Assembly: GCA_001898625.1 (NCBI GenBank)
Contig: MKUP01000023.1
Coordinates: 186,001 to 250,000, forward strand
Direction of reading: 5' to 3'
Origin: Burkholderiales bacterium 67-32
GTDB taxonomy: Bacteria; Pseudomonadota; Gammaproteobacteria; Burkholderiales; Burkholderiaceae_B
DNA: 64,000 nt
The first letter of the stretch is position 1; every line of letters starts with the position of its first letter. Made by a program: the position numbers and the translations under genes. The notes beneath the pieces are model-generated. The model saw only the letters and a list, made by a program, of their open reading frames with translations. It searched no databases and had not been told where the DNA came from. Below are positions 8,316 through 15,579 of this stretch, piece by piece.

Positions 8316-8996
8316 CTAAAACTTGAACTTGGAAACGGTGACGCCGCGCAGGGGCTTGACCAGGGTTTCGAACAGCGAGGTGGTCTCGAAGCTGGCGGCC
8401 GTGGTGCGCGTGATGAGCAGGGTGGTCATGACCGGGGCCTGGCCGACGATGATGGCCAGCCGGCCGCCCACGCGCAGTTGGTATTTCAGGCTGTCGGGTA
8501 CCTCGGGCACCGAGCCGGTGACGAGGATGGCGTCGTATTCGGTCGAGCCCCAGCCCTTGCTGCCGTCGCCCACCTGGACGGTGGCGTTGGCGATGCCGGC
8601 GCGCTTCAGGTTGGCCTGGGCGAAGGCGGCCAACTTGGGCAGGATCTCGACCGAGGTGACCGTCTGGGCCTGGCTGGCCAGCAGCGCCGTCTGGTAGCCC
8701 GAGCCGGTGCCGATCTCGAGCACGCTGTCGGTGGGCTTGAGCGCGAGTTCCTGCAGCAGGCGCGCTTCGACCTTGGGCGCGAGCATGCATTCGCCGCTGT
8801 CGTAGTCGTCGAGCCGCAGCGGGATCTCGGTGTCGGCGAAGGCGAGGGTGCGCAGCGCGGGCGGCACGAACTCCTCCCGCTTCATCTTGAACAGCAGTTC
8901 CAGCACCTTGGGGTCGAGGACGTCCCAGGGGCGGATCTGCTGTTCCACCATATTGAAGCGGGCGTGTTCGACGTCGGGAAGGGAAGCAGCGTTCAT
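8316..8996 (-). CDS. Protein-L-isoaspartate O-methyltransferase family protein
   Basis: A 226-residue SAM-dependent methyltransferase of the Pcm family. Motif I is VLEIGTGSGYQTALLA near residue 82, preceded by the Pcm-type N-terminal helix ARFNMVEQQIRPWDV. Motif II/III is YDAILVTGSVPEVPDSL and the acidic post-motif is VQVGDGSKG. Classic Pcm has a conserved P-A-(F/Y)-D..I...A; here it reads YDAILVTGSVPEVP, so specificity may differ. The start MNAASLPDVEHARF was chosen although its ribosome site is weak. The gene is 16 nt upstream of tolC on the same strand and probably co-transcribed with it. Confidence 0.85.
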   Translation of the reverse strand: MNAASLPDVEHARFNMVEQQIRPWDVLDPKVLELLFKMKREEFVPPALRTLAFADTEIPLRLDDYDSGECMLAPKVEARLLQELALKPTDSVLEIGTGSGYQTALLASQAQTVTSVEILPKLAAFAQANLKRAGIANATVQVGDGSKGWGSTEYDAILVTGSVPEVPDSLKYQLRVGGRLAIIVGQAPVMTTLLITRTTAASFETTSLFETLVKPLRGVTVSKFKF

Positions 8997-9045
8997 GGCA
9001 GGACTTGGGCAGGAAACCGTAACAAAACGAACCATTCTAACCGGG

Positions 9046-9345
9046 TCAGAACGGCTTGGCGACCGTGGTTGCGTGACGGACCTCGGGCGGCTTGGCGAAG
9101 TAGTTGCCCACCAGCGCGCGCCAGGCCTTGAAGTCTTCCGAGCCCCGGAAGTGCACGGTGTGGTCTTCCAGCGTTTCCCACTGGACCACGAGCAGGTAGG
9201 CGTTGGGATCCTCCAGCGTCTGGTGCAGTTCCATGCCGTGGCAGCCCTTGGCCCGCTGGAACAGCGGAGCGGCTTCCTGGACGCCGGCCTCGAATTTTTC
9301 CTGGGTGCCGGGCTGGATTTCGATGTGAGCGAGTTCGTAGATCAT
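9046..9345 (-). CDS. Putative quinol monooxygenase (ABM domain)
   Basis: A 99-residue single-domain protein of the antibiotic-biosynthesis-monooxygenase (dimeric alpha-beta barrel) family. Recognisable are the first strand MIYELAHIEIQPGTQEKFEAG, the helix AAPLFQRAKGCHGMELHQ, and the core LLVVQWETLEDHTVHFRGSEDF. The latter contains the W-E-x-x-E-x-H pattern found in YgiN-like quinol monooxygenases and related heme-degrading proteins. It needs no separate cofactor domain. It lies alone between pcm and the divergent thiD, about 115 bp from thiD, so a shared divergent promoter region is likely. Substrate unknown. Confidence 0.8.
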   Translation of the reverse strand: MIYELAHIEIQPGTQEKFEAGVQEAAPLFQRAKGCHGMELHQTLEDPNAYLLVVQWETLEDHTVHFRGSEDFKAWRALVGNYFAKPPEVRHATTVAKPF

Positions 9346-9461
9346 GGTTGGCCTTCCACAGAACGGCCTGCCATGTTACCCGCGTTCGCGCGCGGCCGGC
9401 GGACTATACTGGCGGCGTGCGTCGCCCGCGGGGCGGCGCGTTTCGTTTCCAGAGGATCGCC

Positions 9462-10286
9462 ATGTCTGCCGTTCGCCCCATTCCCAAGGCCCTGACCATC
9501 GCGGGCGTGGACCCCTCGGGCGGCGCCGGGGTGCTGGCCGACGTCAAGGCCATGAGCGCGCTGGGCGCATACGCCTGCGGCGTCATCGCGGCGCTGACCG
9601 CGCAGAACACCCAGGGTGTGACGGGCGTGCTGCCGGTTGATCCCGCCTTCGTCGCGCAGCAGATCGACACCTTGTTCGCCGACGTGCCGGCCGACGCGGT
9701 CAAGATCGGCATGCTGGGCAGCCGGCCCGTCACCCAGGTCGTGGGCGAGCGGCTCGCGCACTGGAAACCGCCGCACGTGGTGCTCGATCCCGTCATGATC
9801 GCCAAGAGCGGCGACGCCCTGCTGGCGCGCGACGCCATCGGCGCGCTGCGGGAAGTGCTGATGCCGCAGGTGACGATGATCACGCCCAACCTGCCGGAGG
9901 CCGGCGTGCTGCTCGAGCAGCGGCCGGTGGAGACGGTCAAGGAGATGCGGCGCGTGGCCGAGCGGTTGCGCGAACAACTGGCCCACAACGGCCATCGCTG
10001 GGTGTTCCTGAAAGGGGGGCACTTGCCGGGCGACATGGCCATCGACCTGCTGCACGACGGCGACCAGATGATCGAACTGGCCGCACCGCGCATCGATACT
10101 CGCAACACCCACGGCACGGGCTGCACCCTGTCGGCCGCGCTGGCGGCGCTGCTGCCCCAGGCGCAGGACGTGCCCGAGGCGGCACGCCGGGCCAAGCACT
10201 ACCTGACCGAGGCCATCCGCCACGCCGACCGGCTGGGCGTGGGCTCGGGCAACGGGCCGGTGCATCACTTCCACGGGTGGTGGTAG
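9462..10286 (+). CDS. thiD: Hydroxymethylpyrimidine / phosphomethylpyrimidine kinase ThiD
   Basis: A 274-residue ribokinase-fold kinase that phosphorylates HMP and then HMP-P to HMP-PP for thiamine synthesis. The N-terminal AGVDPSGGAGVLADVK is the HMP-kinase glycine motif. VLDPVMIAKSGDALL and TPNLPEAGVLL match the family. The anion-hole/catalytic motif NTHGTGCTLSAALAA is near residue 212. The start is ATG 9462 with GAGGA 5 nt upstream. It has no TPP riboswitch that I can see, unlike thiC at 23569-25482. The AbiE module begins 200 bp downstream. Confidence 0.95.
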   Translation: MSAVRPIPKALTIAGVDPSGGAGVLADVKAMSALGAYACGVIAALTAQNTQGVTGVLPVDPAFVAQQIDTLFADVPADAVKIGMLGSRPVTQVVGERLAHWKPPHVVLDPVMIAKSGDALLARDAIGALREVLMPQVTMITPNLPEAGVLLEQRPVETVKEMRRVAERLREQLAHNGHRWVFLKGGHLPGDMAIDLLHDGDQMIELAAPRIDTRNTHGTGCTLSAALAALLPQAQDVPEAARRAKHYLTEAIRHADRLGVGSGNGPVHHFHGWW

Positions 10287-10336
10287 CGGTAGTTCTGGCG
10301 CAGGATAATGATTCAACGGGCGTTTCGTCCTGGATT

Positions 10337-10385
10337 TATAATATAAGCTACGCCCGTCCTGAGGACGGGCGTAGCTTATATTATA
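10337..10385. promoter_or_regulatory. Inverted repeat 1 upstream of the AbiE-like operon
   Basis: A perfect inverted repeat with 23-nt arms (10337-10359 and 10363-10385) around a 3-nt centre. The central 11 bp, GTCCTGAGGAC, are nearly identical to the centre of inverted repeat 2. The outer arm contains TATAAT. In characterised AbiE systems the antitoxin AbiEi binds two inverted repeats upstream of its own gene and represses it; this arrangement matches. An alternative role is as a terminator for thiD, but there is no continuous T-tract. Confidence 0.75.
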
Positions 10386-10433
10386 TTTAAAGATCTTGCA
10401 AGCGTTCGTGTCGCAGGAATGAAAAGGGATAGA

Positions 10434-10480
10434 TCCTGGCTTTATAATGACGTCCTAAGGACGTCATTATAAAGCCAGGA
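10434..10480. promoter_or_regulatory. Inverted repeat 2, covering the AbiE promoter and ribosome binding site
   Basis: A second perfect inverted repeat with 23-nt arms (10434-10456 and 10458-10480) and a single central base. Its core, GTCCTAAGGAC, differs by one base from the core of inverted repeat 1. The two centres lie 96 bp apart. The left arm contains TATAAT at 10443-10448, a likely -10 box. The right arm ends in AGGA, 4 nt before the antitoxin ATG at 10485, so the Shine-Dalgarno lies inside the arm. Protein binding here should block transcription. In any RNA starting upstream, hairpin formation would hide the ribosome site. Confidence 0.78.
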
Positions 10481-10484
10481 CATT

Positions 10485-11402
10485 ATGCACCTATCCAAAG
10501 CGGTGCTCCTTTCTTTGGGTGAACTCGATGGCGCCATCGTTTCACCCTATGTGATCGGTCTGATCCTCTGGCGGCTTTACCGCGGCAGAGAGTTTCGTGG
10601 CGAATCGCTCGGCCTCGGGAAGGTTCATCCTGAAAAGAAGGACGTCACCCGCGCAATCGACCAACTGGCCAAGGCTGGCGTATTGGATGCCGTGGGAGCG
10701 GTCGTTTCACCACGCATGTATGCGCTGCTGGGTCGAACCGCCCTGCAGCCGGCCGAGATCGTCTGCAGCGCCGATCCCTTTTGCTATGTGTCCCATCTGA
10801 GTGCCATGGAGCACCATGGCCTCACGGACAGGTTGCCCGCAGTCTTGCATATCACCCGGCCGGCTCCTCGCGCTTGGAGCCAGTTTGCCAGGGAGCGCAT
10901 GCGCGGCGATTACGGCGAAGACTATGAGATGGCACTGAAGGCAGGGATGCCGAGCTTGGCGCGGCCGGTTTTTGCAAAGAAAATCGGAGGCCGGACCGTC
11001 ATCGAATTCAACAGCTTGCATTTGGGTGCGTTCAGAACCGTGCGGGGGAGTCCCCTGCGTGTCGCGACCTTGGGGCGCACTTATCTCGACATGCTCGAGC
11101 AGCCGGGACTATGCGGGGGAATGTGGCATGTGTTGACGGTCTTTCGTTCCCATGCGTCCGCGAATCTGGCGACGATCGTGGACGAGGTGGAGCGGCACGG
11201 CAAAGCCATAGACAAGGTCCGGGCAGGCTACATCCTCGAAGAGTTCTGCGGGCTTGCGCATCCGATCTTCCGCGAATGGGTTCGTCTGGCTGCCCGAGGA
11301 GGATCACGCAGGCTCGACCCCAAGGAAGAGTACCGTCCGAATTATTCGGCTCGCTGGTGCTTGTCCCTGAATGTCGACTTTCTGGACGATCCCGATGCGT
11401 AG
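10485..11402 (+). CDS. Type IV TA system AbiEi-like antitoxin / transcriptional regulator
   Basis: A 305-residue protein of the COG5340/AbiEi type. An N-terminal winged-helix-like region (residues 1-75) is followed by the family segment FCYVSHLSAMEHHGLTDRLP near residue 105. The C-terminal antitoxin domain contains TLGRTYLDMLEQPGLCGGMW, which matches the conserved R-T-x-x-D-x-x-x-x-P-x-L-C-G-G pattern. It probably represses its own operon through the two 23-bp repeats upstream and neutralises the toxin without direct contact, as known for AbiE. It overlaps the toxin gene by 8 nt (ATGCGTAG). The gene is visibly less GC-rich than its neighbours, in line with acquisition. Confidence 0.8.
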   Translation: MHLSKAVLLSLGELDGAIVSPYVIGLILWRLYRGREFRGESLGLGKVHPEKKDVTRAIDQLAKAGVLDAVGAVVSPRMYALLGRTALQPAEIVCSADPFCYVSHLSAMEHHGLTDRLPAVLHITRPAPRAWSQFARERMRGDYGEDYEMALKAGMPSLARPVFAKKIGGRTVIEFNSLHLGAFRTVRGSPLRVATLGRTYLDMLEQPGLCGGMWHVLTVFRSHASANLATIVDEVERHGKAIDKVRAGYILEEFCGLAHPIFREWVRLAARGGSRRLDPKEEYRPNYSARWCLSLNVDFLDDPDA

Positions 11403-12288
11403 CCTGGCCGAATGGGTGGAAGCGGAGATCGATCCCGTTCGCGGGCTGATCAGGCAAGGAATGCATGCGGTGATGCTGGCTACGGCTCGGCTTGATGGCA
11501 GGTTTCCGGCCATGGTCATGAAAGGGGGCGTATTGATGGCCGTGCGATATGGAAGCGCACGGTTTACGACGGACGTCGACTATTCGACCACTGCCCGTTT
11601 GGACGAAATGGATGTGGCCATGTTCGTCGGCGATCTTGCCGCGCGGTTGCAGGGAGAGGCGGATGCGCTGGATTACGACATGGCCTGCCGCATCCAGGGA
11701 CATCGGGTCAATCCTCCGCGCCCCGAGGCAACGTTCCCCACGCTTCAGGTCAAGGTGGGCGTGGCGCGGTTGAGCAGGGCGGCCGAACTGCGGCGGCTGC
11801 ACGCAGGGATGGCTCCGCATGCTTTTTCCATCGACTACAGCTTCAACGAATGGCCTGCTGCGACCGAAGTGATCGCCGTCGAACACGGGACGCCTATCCG
11901 GACCTATGACCTGACCGACCTGATCGCGGAAAAATATCGTTCCTTGCTGCAGCAGACGGTGCGCAATCGTACGCGCTACCAGGACGTCTACGATCTGCAT
12001 TTGCTGCTGGCCGGATGCGGCGAAATCGACGGCGTGCTGTGCGCGGCGGTCCTGGCGAAGCTTATGCGCTCTGCCGAGGGCAAGTTGCCGGTGCCGACAG
12101 GAATGGAAATGAGGGACGAGGGGTTGATCGCGCGGACACGAGAGCGCTACAGCGAGCTCGAGCAACTGGTTGATGCTCCGCCGCCATTCATGCTGGCATA
12201 CGAGGCGGTCAGAGTGTTCTATGAGGCGTTGCCGTGGCCTGCGCCCCGGGCGCCTGTTCCTGCGCCCGCAGCCGGATCTGCCGGGTAA
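11395..12288 (+). CDS. Nucleotidyltransferase AbiEii/AbiGii-family toxin
   Basis: A 297-residue DNA-polymerase-beta-like nucleotidyltransferase. Motif I is MKGGVLMAVRYGSARFTTDV, with G44-G45 and the metal-binding pair D60-x-D62. A later conserved block is AEKYRSLLQQ with K180, then RYQDVYDL with R194 and D197/D200, matching the third motif of AbiEii/MenT-type toxins. Such toxins use nucleotides to modify tRNA or other targets and stop growth, often upon phage infection. Translation is coupled to the antitoxin. The last about 18 residues are Pro/Ala-rich (from PWPAPR) and are read from DNA antisense to the LysR gene, so the original C-terminus was probably shorter or different. Confidence 0.82.
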   Translation: MRSLAEWVEAEIDPVRGLIRQGMHAVMLATARLDGRFPAMVMKGGVLMAVRYGSARFTTDVDYSTTARLDEMDVAMFVGDLAARLQGEADALDYDMACRIQGHRVNPPRPEATFPTLQVKVGVARLSRAAELRRLHAGMAPHAFSIDYSFNEWPAATEVIAVEHGTPIRTYDLTDLIAEKYRSLLQQTVRNRTRYQDVYDLHLLLAGCGEIDGVLCAAVLAKLMRSAEGKLPVPTGMEMRDEGLIARTRERYSELEQLVDAPPPFMLAYEAVRVFYEALPWPAPRAPVPAPAAGSAG

Positions 12289-13159
12289 GCATGGCCATGA
12301 AGGCTGCCGCCGCCGGATTCAGCGGCCGGCGCGGATGGACCACCGACACCACCTGCCGTATCAACCGGGGCGAGACGATGGCGTGCGCCTGCAGGATGCC
12401 GGCCCGCAGCCGGTCGTGCACGGCGATGCGCGGCAGGATCGTCGCCAGTTGATTCTGCTCGACCAGCTTGACCACGGTGACCAGGGAGTCGACTTCCAGC
12501 GAGGGGGCCAGTTCGACGTTGTCGTGCTGGGCGAAGCTGTCGATGATGTGGCGCAGGCCGTGGCGCCGCGTGGTCAGCACCAGCGACAGGTTCTGCGAGG
12601 CGATCTGGCCCAGCGTGAGCCGCGCGGGCAGGTTGCCCGCGTGCCGCGTGCCGGTGATCAGCACCAGTTCCTCGTCCACGATGTGGTCCACGCTCAGCGC
12701 CAGCGGCCGGCGCGGCTTGTTGATGATGGCGGCGTCGAGCTGCCCGCCGGCCACCCAGTCGCTGAGCGTGGCGCTGTAGCCATCGGCCACGGTGACCGAG
12801 ACCTTGGGATGGCTGGCCGAGAACTTGGTCATGGTCTCGGCCAGCACGCCTTCGGTGATGGAGGCGATCAGGCCGATGTTGACGTGGCCGGCGATTTCTC
12901 CGTCGTTGCACAGGACTTCGTCGCGGGCCTGCGAGAAGTCGCGCATGATGGGCAGGAACAGCCGGTACATGTGCCGCGCCGTGGCGGTGGGCAGCATGCC
13001 CTGGGGGCTGCGTTCGAACAGCCGCTGCCCGACTTCCTGTTCGAGCTTGGAGATCTGCATGCTGAGCGCGGGCTGGACGATGTTCAGCCGGCGCGCGGCC
13101 TTCGTGACGGTGCCTTCCTCGAACAGGCAGATGAAGTATTGGATTTGCCGGAATTCCAT
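12209..13159 (-). CDS. LysR family transcriptional regulator (of the downstream catabolic operon)
   Basis: A 316-residue LysR-type regulator. The N-terminal winged HTH is MEFRQIQYFICLFEEGTVTKAARRLNIVQPALSMQI (positions given for its core), followed by the linker helix and an effector domain with IGLIASITEGVLAETM. It is divergent from the Bug-MR-UbiD-ThDP operon starting at 13395 and is the obvious candidate for its control. Its 3' end overlaps the toxin gene on the other strand by 80 bp. The last about nine residues (ending PHRTL) are read from the AbiE side, so this regulator seems to have lost its own stop when the module arrived. Confidence 0.9.
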   Translation of the reverse strand: MEFRQIQYFICLFEEGTVTKAARRLNIVQPALSMQISKLEQEVGQRLFERSPQGMLPTATARHMYRLFLPIMRDFSQARDEVLCNDGEIAGHVNIGLIASITEGVLAETMTKFSASHPKVSVTVADGYSATLSDWVAGGQLDAAIINKPRRPLALSVDHIVDEELVLITGTRHAGNLPARLTLGQIASQNLSLVLTTRRHGLRHIIDSFAQHDNVELAPSLEVDSLVTVVKLVEQNQLATILPRIAVHDRLRAGILQAHAIVSPRLIRQVVSVVHPRRPLNPAAAAFMAMLTRQIRLRAQEQAPGAQATATPHRTL

Positions 13160-13202
13160 GTCGAGCCCAGGTGTTCAGTTTTTCTGATGGGGATCATAAA
13201 AA

Positions 13203-13333
13203 GCCATGAATGAATGGCCTCTGATGACGGTCCCTGTATGGTGAATTATCGCTGCTCTGCCCAAGGAAGAACGCGCATTTACCTTGTCTTTATATTCAGA
13301 AAAATTGATATAGACAATAATTAAATATTAATT
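13203..13333. promoter_or_regulatory. AT-rich divergent control region, LysR to catabolic operon
   Basis: The 235-bp gap holds a clear drop in GC content. AATTAA-ATA-TTAATT at 13319-13333 is a 15-bp inverted repeat, and GCCAT-N6-ATGGC at 13203-13218 lies close to the LysR start. LysR proteins usually bind a T-N11-A type palindrome about 50-70 bp before the regulated start codon, and the AT-rich repeat lies 62 bp before the Bug ATG at 13395. Exact -35/-10 boxes are not assigned because several AT-rich hexamers compete. Confidence 0.4.
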
Positions 13334-13394
13334 GAACTGATTATGACGCGATCTTAGACTCTCGCTCCACAAGAAAGAGAAGTGGAGACGCGAG

Positions 13395-14387
13395 ATGACC
13401 CGTACCCCCTTGCCCCGGCGCGCCCTGGCGGCGTTGGCCGCGGCCGGCCTGGCCCTGGTGCTGCCCGGGACCGCCCTGGCGGCGGCCGATACCTATCCCT
13501 CCAAGCCGCTGCGCATCGTCGTGCCCTATCCGACCGGCGGCTTCAACGACACGCTGGGGCGGCTGGTGGCGGCCAAGCTGCACGAGGCCTGGGGCCAGCC
13601 CGTCATCGTCGAGAACAAGCCGGGCGCGGGCACGCAGATCGGTTCGGGGGCCGTGGCGCGGGCGCCGGCGGACGGCTACACCTTGCTGGTCGTGCAGTTT
13701 CCGTTCGCCGCGAATCCCTGGCTGTACAAGAAGCTGCCCTACGACACGGTCAAGGATTTCACGCCGGTGATACTGGCCGGGCGGTCGCCCATGCTGCTGG
13801 TCGTGAATGCCGAGTCCAGCCTGCGCTCGGTGGCCGACGTGCTGGCGGCGGCGCGGGCCAAACCCGGCAGCCTGAACTACGGCACCTCGGGCGACGGCTC
13901 CTCCAATCACCTGGCGATGGAGCGCTTCGCCGGCATGACCGGCGTGACGATGACGCCGGTGCCCTACAAGGGAAGCACGCCGCTCTTGACGGACCTGGCC
14001 GGCGGCCAGGTCGGCCTGGCCTTCGATGCCTTCCCCCATGTGCTGCCCTTCATCCAGTCGGGCAAGGTCAAGCCGCTGGCGATCGCCGATGCGCGGCGGT
14101 CGGCGCTCATGCCGGAACTGCCCACCGTTTCCGAGGCGGGCGTGCCCGGCTACGAAGTGTCGTCCTGGCACGGATTCGTGGTGCCGGCCGGCACGCCCCG
14201 TCCCGTGGTCGACAAGCTCAATGCCCAGCTCGAGGCGATTCTGGCCATGGGGGACGTGCGCAAGGTCTTCCAGCAGCAGGGCGTGGTGCCCGACGGCGGA
14301 AGCCCGGAGGCGTTCCGCATTTTCATCGCCGGGCAGATGGACCTCTGGAAACAGGTCGTCCGGCAGGCCGGGATCGTGCCGCAATGA
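13395..14387 (+). CDS. Bug/TctC-family periplasmic solute-binding protein
   Basis: A 330-residue Bug receptor and the first gene of the mandelate-like operon. The signal peptide runs from MTRTPLPRRALAALAAAGLA to around ALAAADTY. Family blocks are IVVPYPTGGFNDTLGR, VIVENKPGAGTQIGS, ADGYTLLVVQ and PVPYKGSTPLLTDLAGGQVG. The PxxxGGFND variant is shared with the second Bug protein of this operon (15580-16563), so they are operon paralogues with probably related ligands. It overlaps the next gene by 4 nt (ATGA). The presumed ligand is the starting acid of the pathway. Confidence 0.9.
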   Translation: MTRTPLPRRALAALAAAGLALVLPGTALAAADTYPSKPLRIVVPYPTGGFNDTLGRLVAAKLHEAWGQPVIVENKPGAGTQIGSGAVARAPADGYTLLVVQFPFAANPWLYKKLPYDTVKDFTPVILAGRSPMLLVVNAESSLRSVADVLAAARAKPGSLNYGTSGDGSSNHLAMERFAGMTGVTMTPVPYKGSTPLLTDLAGGQVGLAFDAFPHVLPFIQSGKVKPLAIADARRSALMPELPTVSEAGVPGYEVSSWHGFVVPAGTPRPVVDKLNAQLEAILAMGDVRKVFQQQGVVPDGGSPEAFRIFIAGQMDLWKQVVRQAGIVPQ

Positions 14388-15541
14388 AGACGGCCGCTCC
14401 GCTGGTGGTGCGCGACGTGCAGGCCTACGCCACCTCGTTTCCGGTTCCCGCCTCCAGCAGCGTGACGTTGGGCGTCGGGCGGGTGATCAAGCGCGATGCC
14501 GTGGTGGTCAAGGTGACGACCGAATGCGGACTGGTGGGATACGGCGAATCGCATCACGGGCGCGCCCACACCACCATCGCCCATTTCGTGAACAACGCGC
14601 TGCGGCCGTTCGTGGTGGGCCGCGACGCGGCCGACGTGAACGGGATCTGGCATCACATCTACATGCGCCAGCTCGCCAGCCACGGCCTGGGCGCCGCCTG
14701 CGCGATGGCCATGAGCGGCATCGACATGGCGCTTTGGGACATTCGCGGCAAGGCTGTCGGCTGGCCGCTGCACAGGCTGCTGGGCGGCGCCGCGCGGGCG
14801 GTTCCCGCCTATGCCGGGGGCGTCGCGCTGGGGTGGCAGGATCCCGCCGCCCTGGTGGAGGAGGCGCGCCGCCACATCGAGGCCGGATACCGCGCGGTGA
14901 AGCTGCGGCTGGGGGACAGCGTGGTGCGCGACCTGGCCCGCGTGCGGGCCGTGCGGGAGGCCTTCGGCGGCGAGCTGATCATCCTGGCCGATGCCAATAC
15001 CGCCTATGGGGTGGACGAGGCGCGCGCCGTGATGCCGGGGCTGGACGAACTGGGGGTGGGCTGGCTGGAAGAGCCTTTCCCTCCGCACGACCATCGCAGC
15101 TATGCGCAGGCCCGGACCTTCGGGCGGGTGCCGCTGGCGGCGGGCGAGAACCACTACACCCGCTACGAGTTCAACCGGCTCGTGGATGACGGCGTGGTCA
15201 CCGTATTGCAGCCCGACCTGTCCAAGGCGGGCGGCATCACCGAGACGCTGCGCATTGCCGCGATGGCGTCTGCCCACAAGCTGCCGGTGCACCTGCATTC
15301 GTCGATGACGGGCATCAATCTGGCCGCTTCCGTCCACGTGCTGGCCGCCGTGGACAACGGTGGGTATTTCGAGGCGGATGTCTCGCGCATGAATCTGTTT
15401 CGCGATCGCCTGACGAGCACGCCGTTCGAGATCGGTGACGACGGCTGTGTCCGGCCGCTGGAGGGGCCGGGCCTGGGCGTGGAGGTGGACGAGGACTTCC
15501 TGCGCGCCCATCCGGCCATCGAAGGGCCGGCCTACGTATGA
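14384..15541 (+). CDS. Mandelate racemase / muconate lactonizing enzyme family protein
   Basis: A 385-residue enolase-superfamily enzyme. After the N-terminal capping domain, the barrel carries AVKLRLG with K173-L-R175, metal ligands D203 (ADAN), E229/E230 (WLEEP) and E255 (AAGEN), then D278 (QPDLSKAGG) and H303/H305 (PVHLHSS). The Asp-His dyad fits the mandelate racemase subgroup. The characterised racemase has K-x-K and uses its second Lys as the S-specific base; here that position is Arg. So it may be a dehydratase, an epimerase with other chemistry, or an R-specific enzyme rather than a true racemase. It is the first enzyme of an operon that otherwise mirrors the mandelate pathway. Confidence 0.82.
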   Translation: MKTAAPLVVRDVQAYATSFPVPASSSVTLGVGRVIKRDAVVVKVTTECGLVGYGESHHGRAHTTIAHFVNNALRPFVVGRDAADVNGIWHHIYMRQLASHGLGAACAMAMSGIDMALWDIRGKAVGWPLHRLLGGAARAVPAYAGGVALGWQDPAALVEEARRHIEAGYRAVKLRLGDSVVRDLARVRAVREAFGGELIILADANTAYGVDEARAVMPGLDELGVGWLEEPFPPHDHRSYAQARTFGRVPLAAGENHYTRYEFNRLVDDGVVTVLQPDLSKAGGITETLRIAAMASAHKLPVHLHSSMTGINLAASVHVLAAVDNGGYFEADVSRMNLFRDRLTSTPFEIGDDGCVRPLEGPGLGVEVDEDFLRAHPAIEGPAYV

Positions 15542-15579
15542 CGCAGCAATCCATTAAATAGACAAACGGAGACAGAAAC

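Noticed and set aside
10337-10385. Inverted repeat 1 as the terminator of thiD
   Set aside because: The stem is long and ends in mixed A/T without a clear T-tract, and its core equals that of the second repeat at the AbiE start. An operator is the better reading, though a side effect on thiD readthrough cannot be excluded.
14384-15541. Calling the enolase-family gene mandelate racemase (mdlA)
   Set aside because: The second Lys of the K-x-K motif is Arg, so racemase activity cannot be assumed. Only the superfamily call is made.
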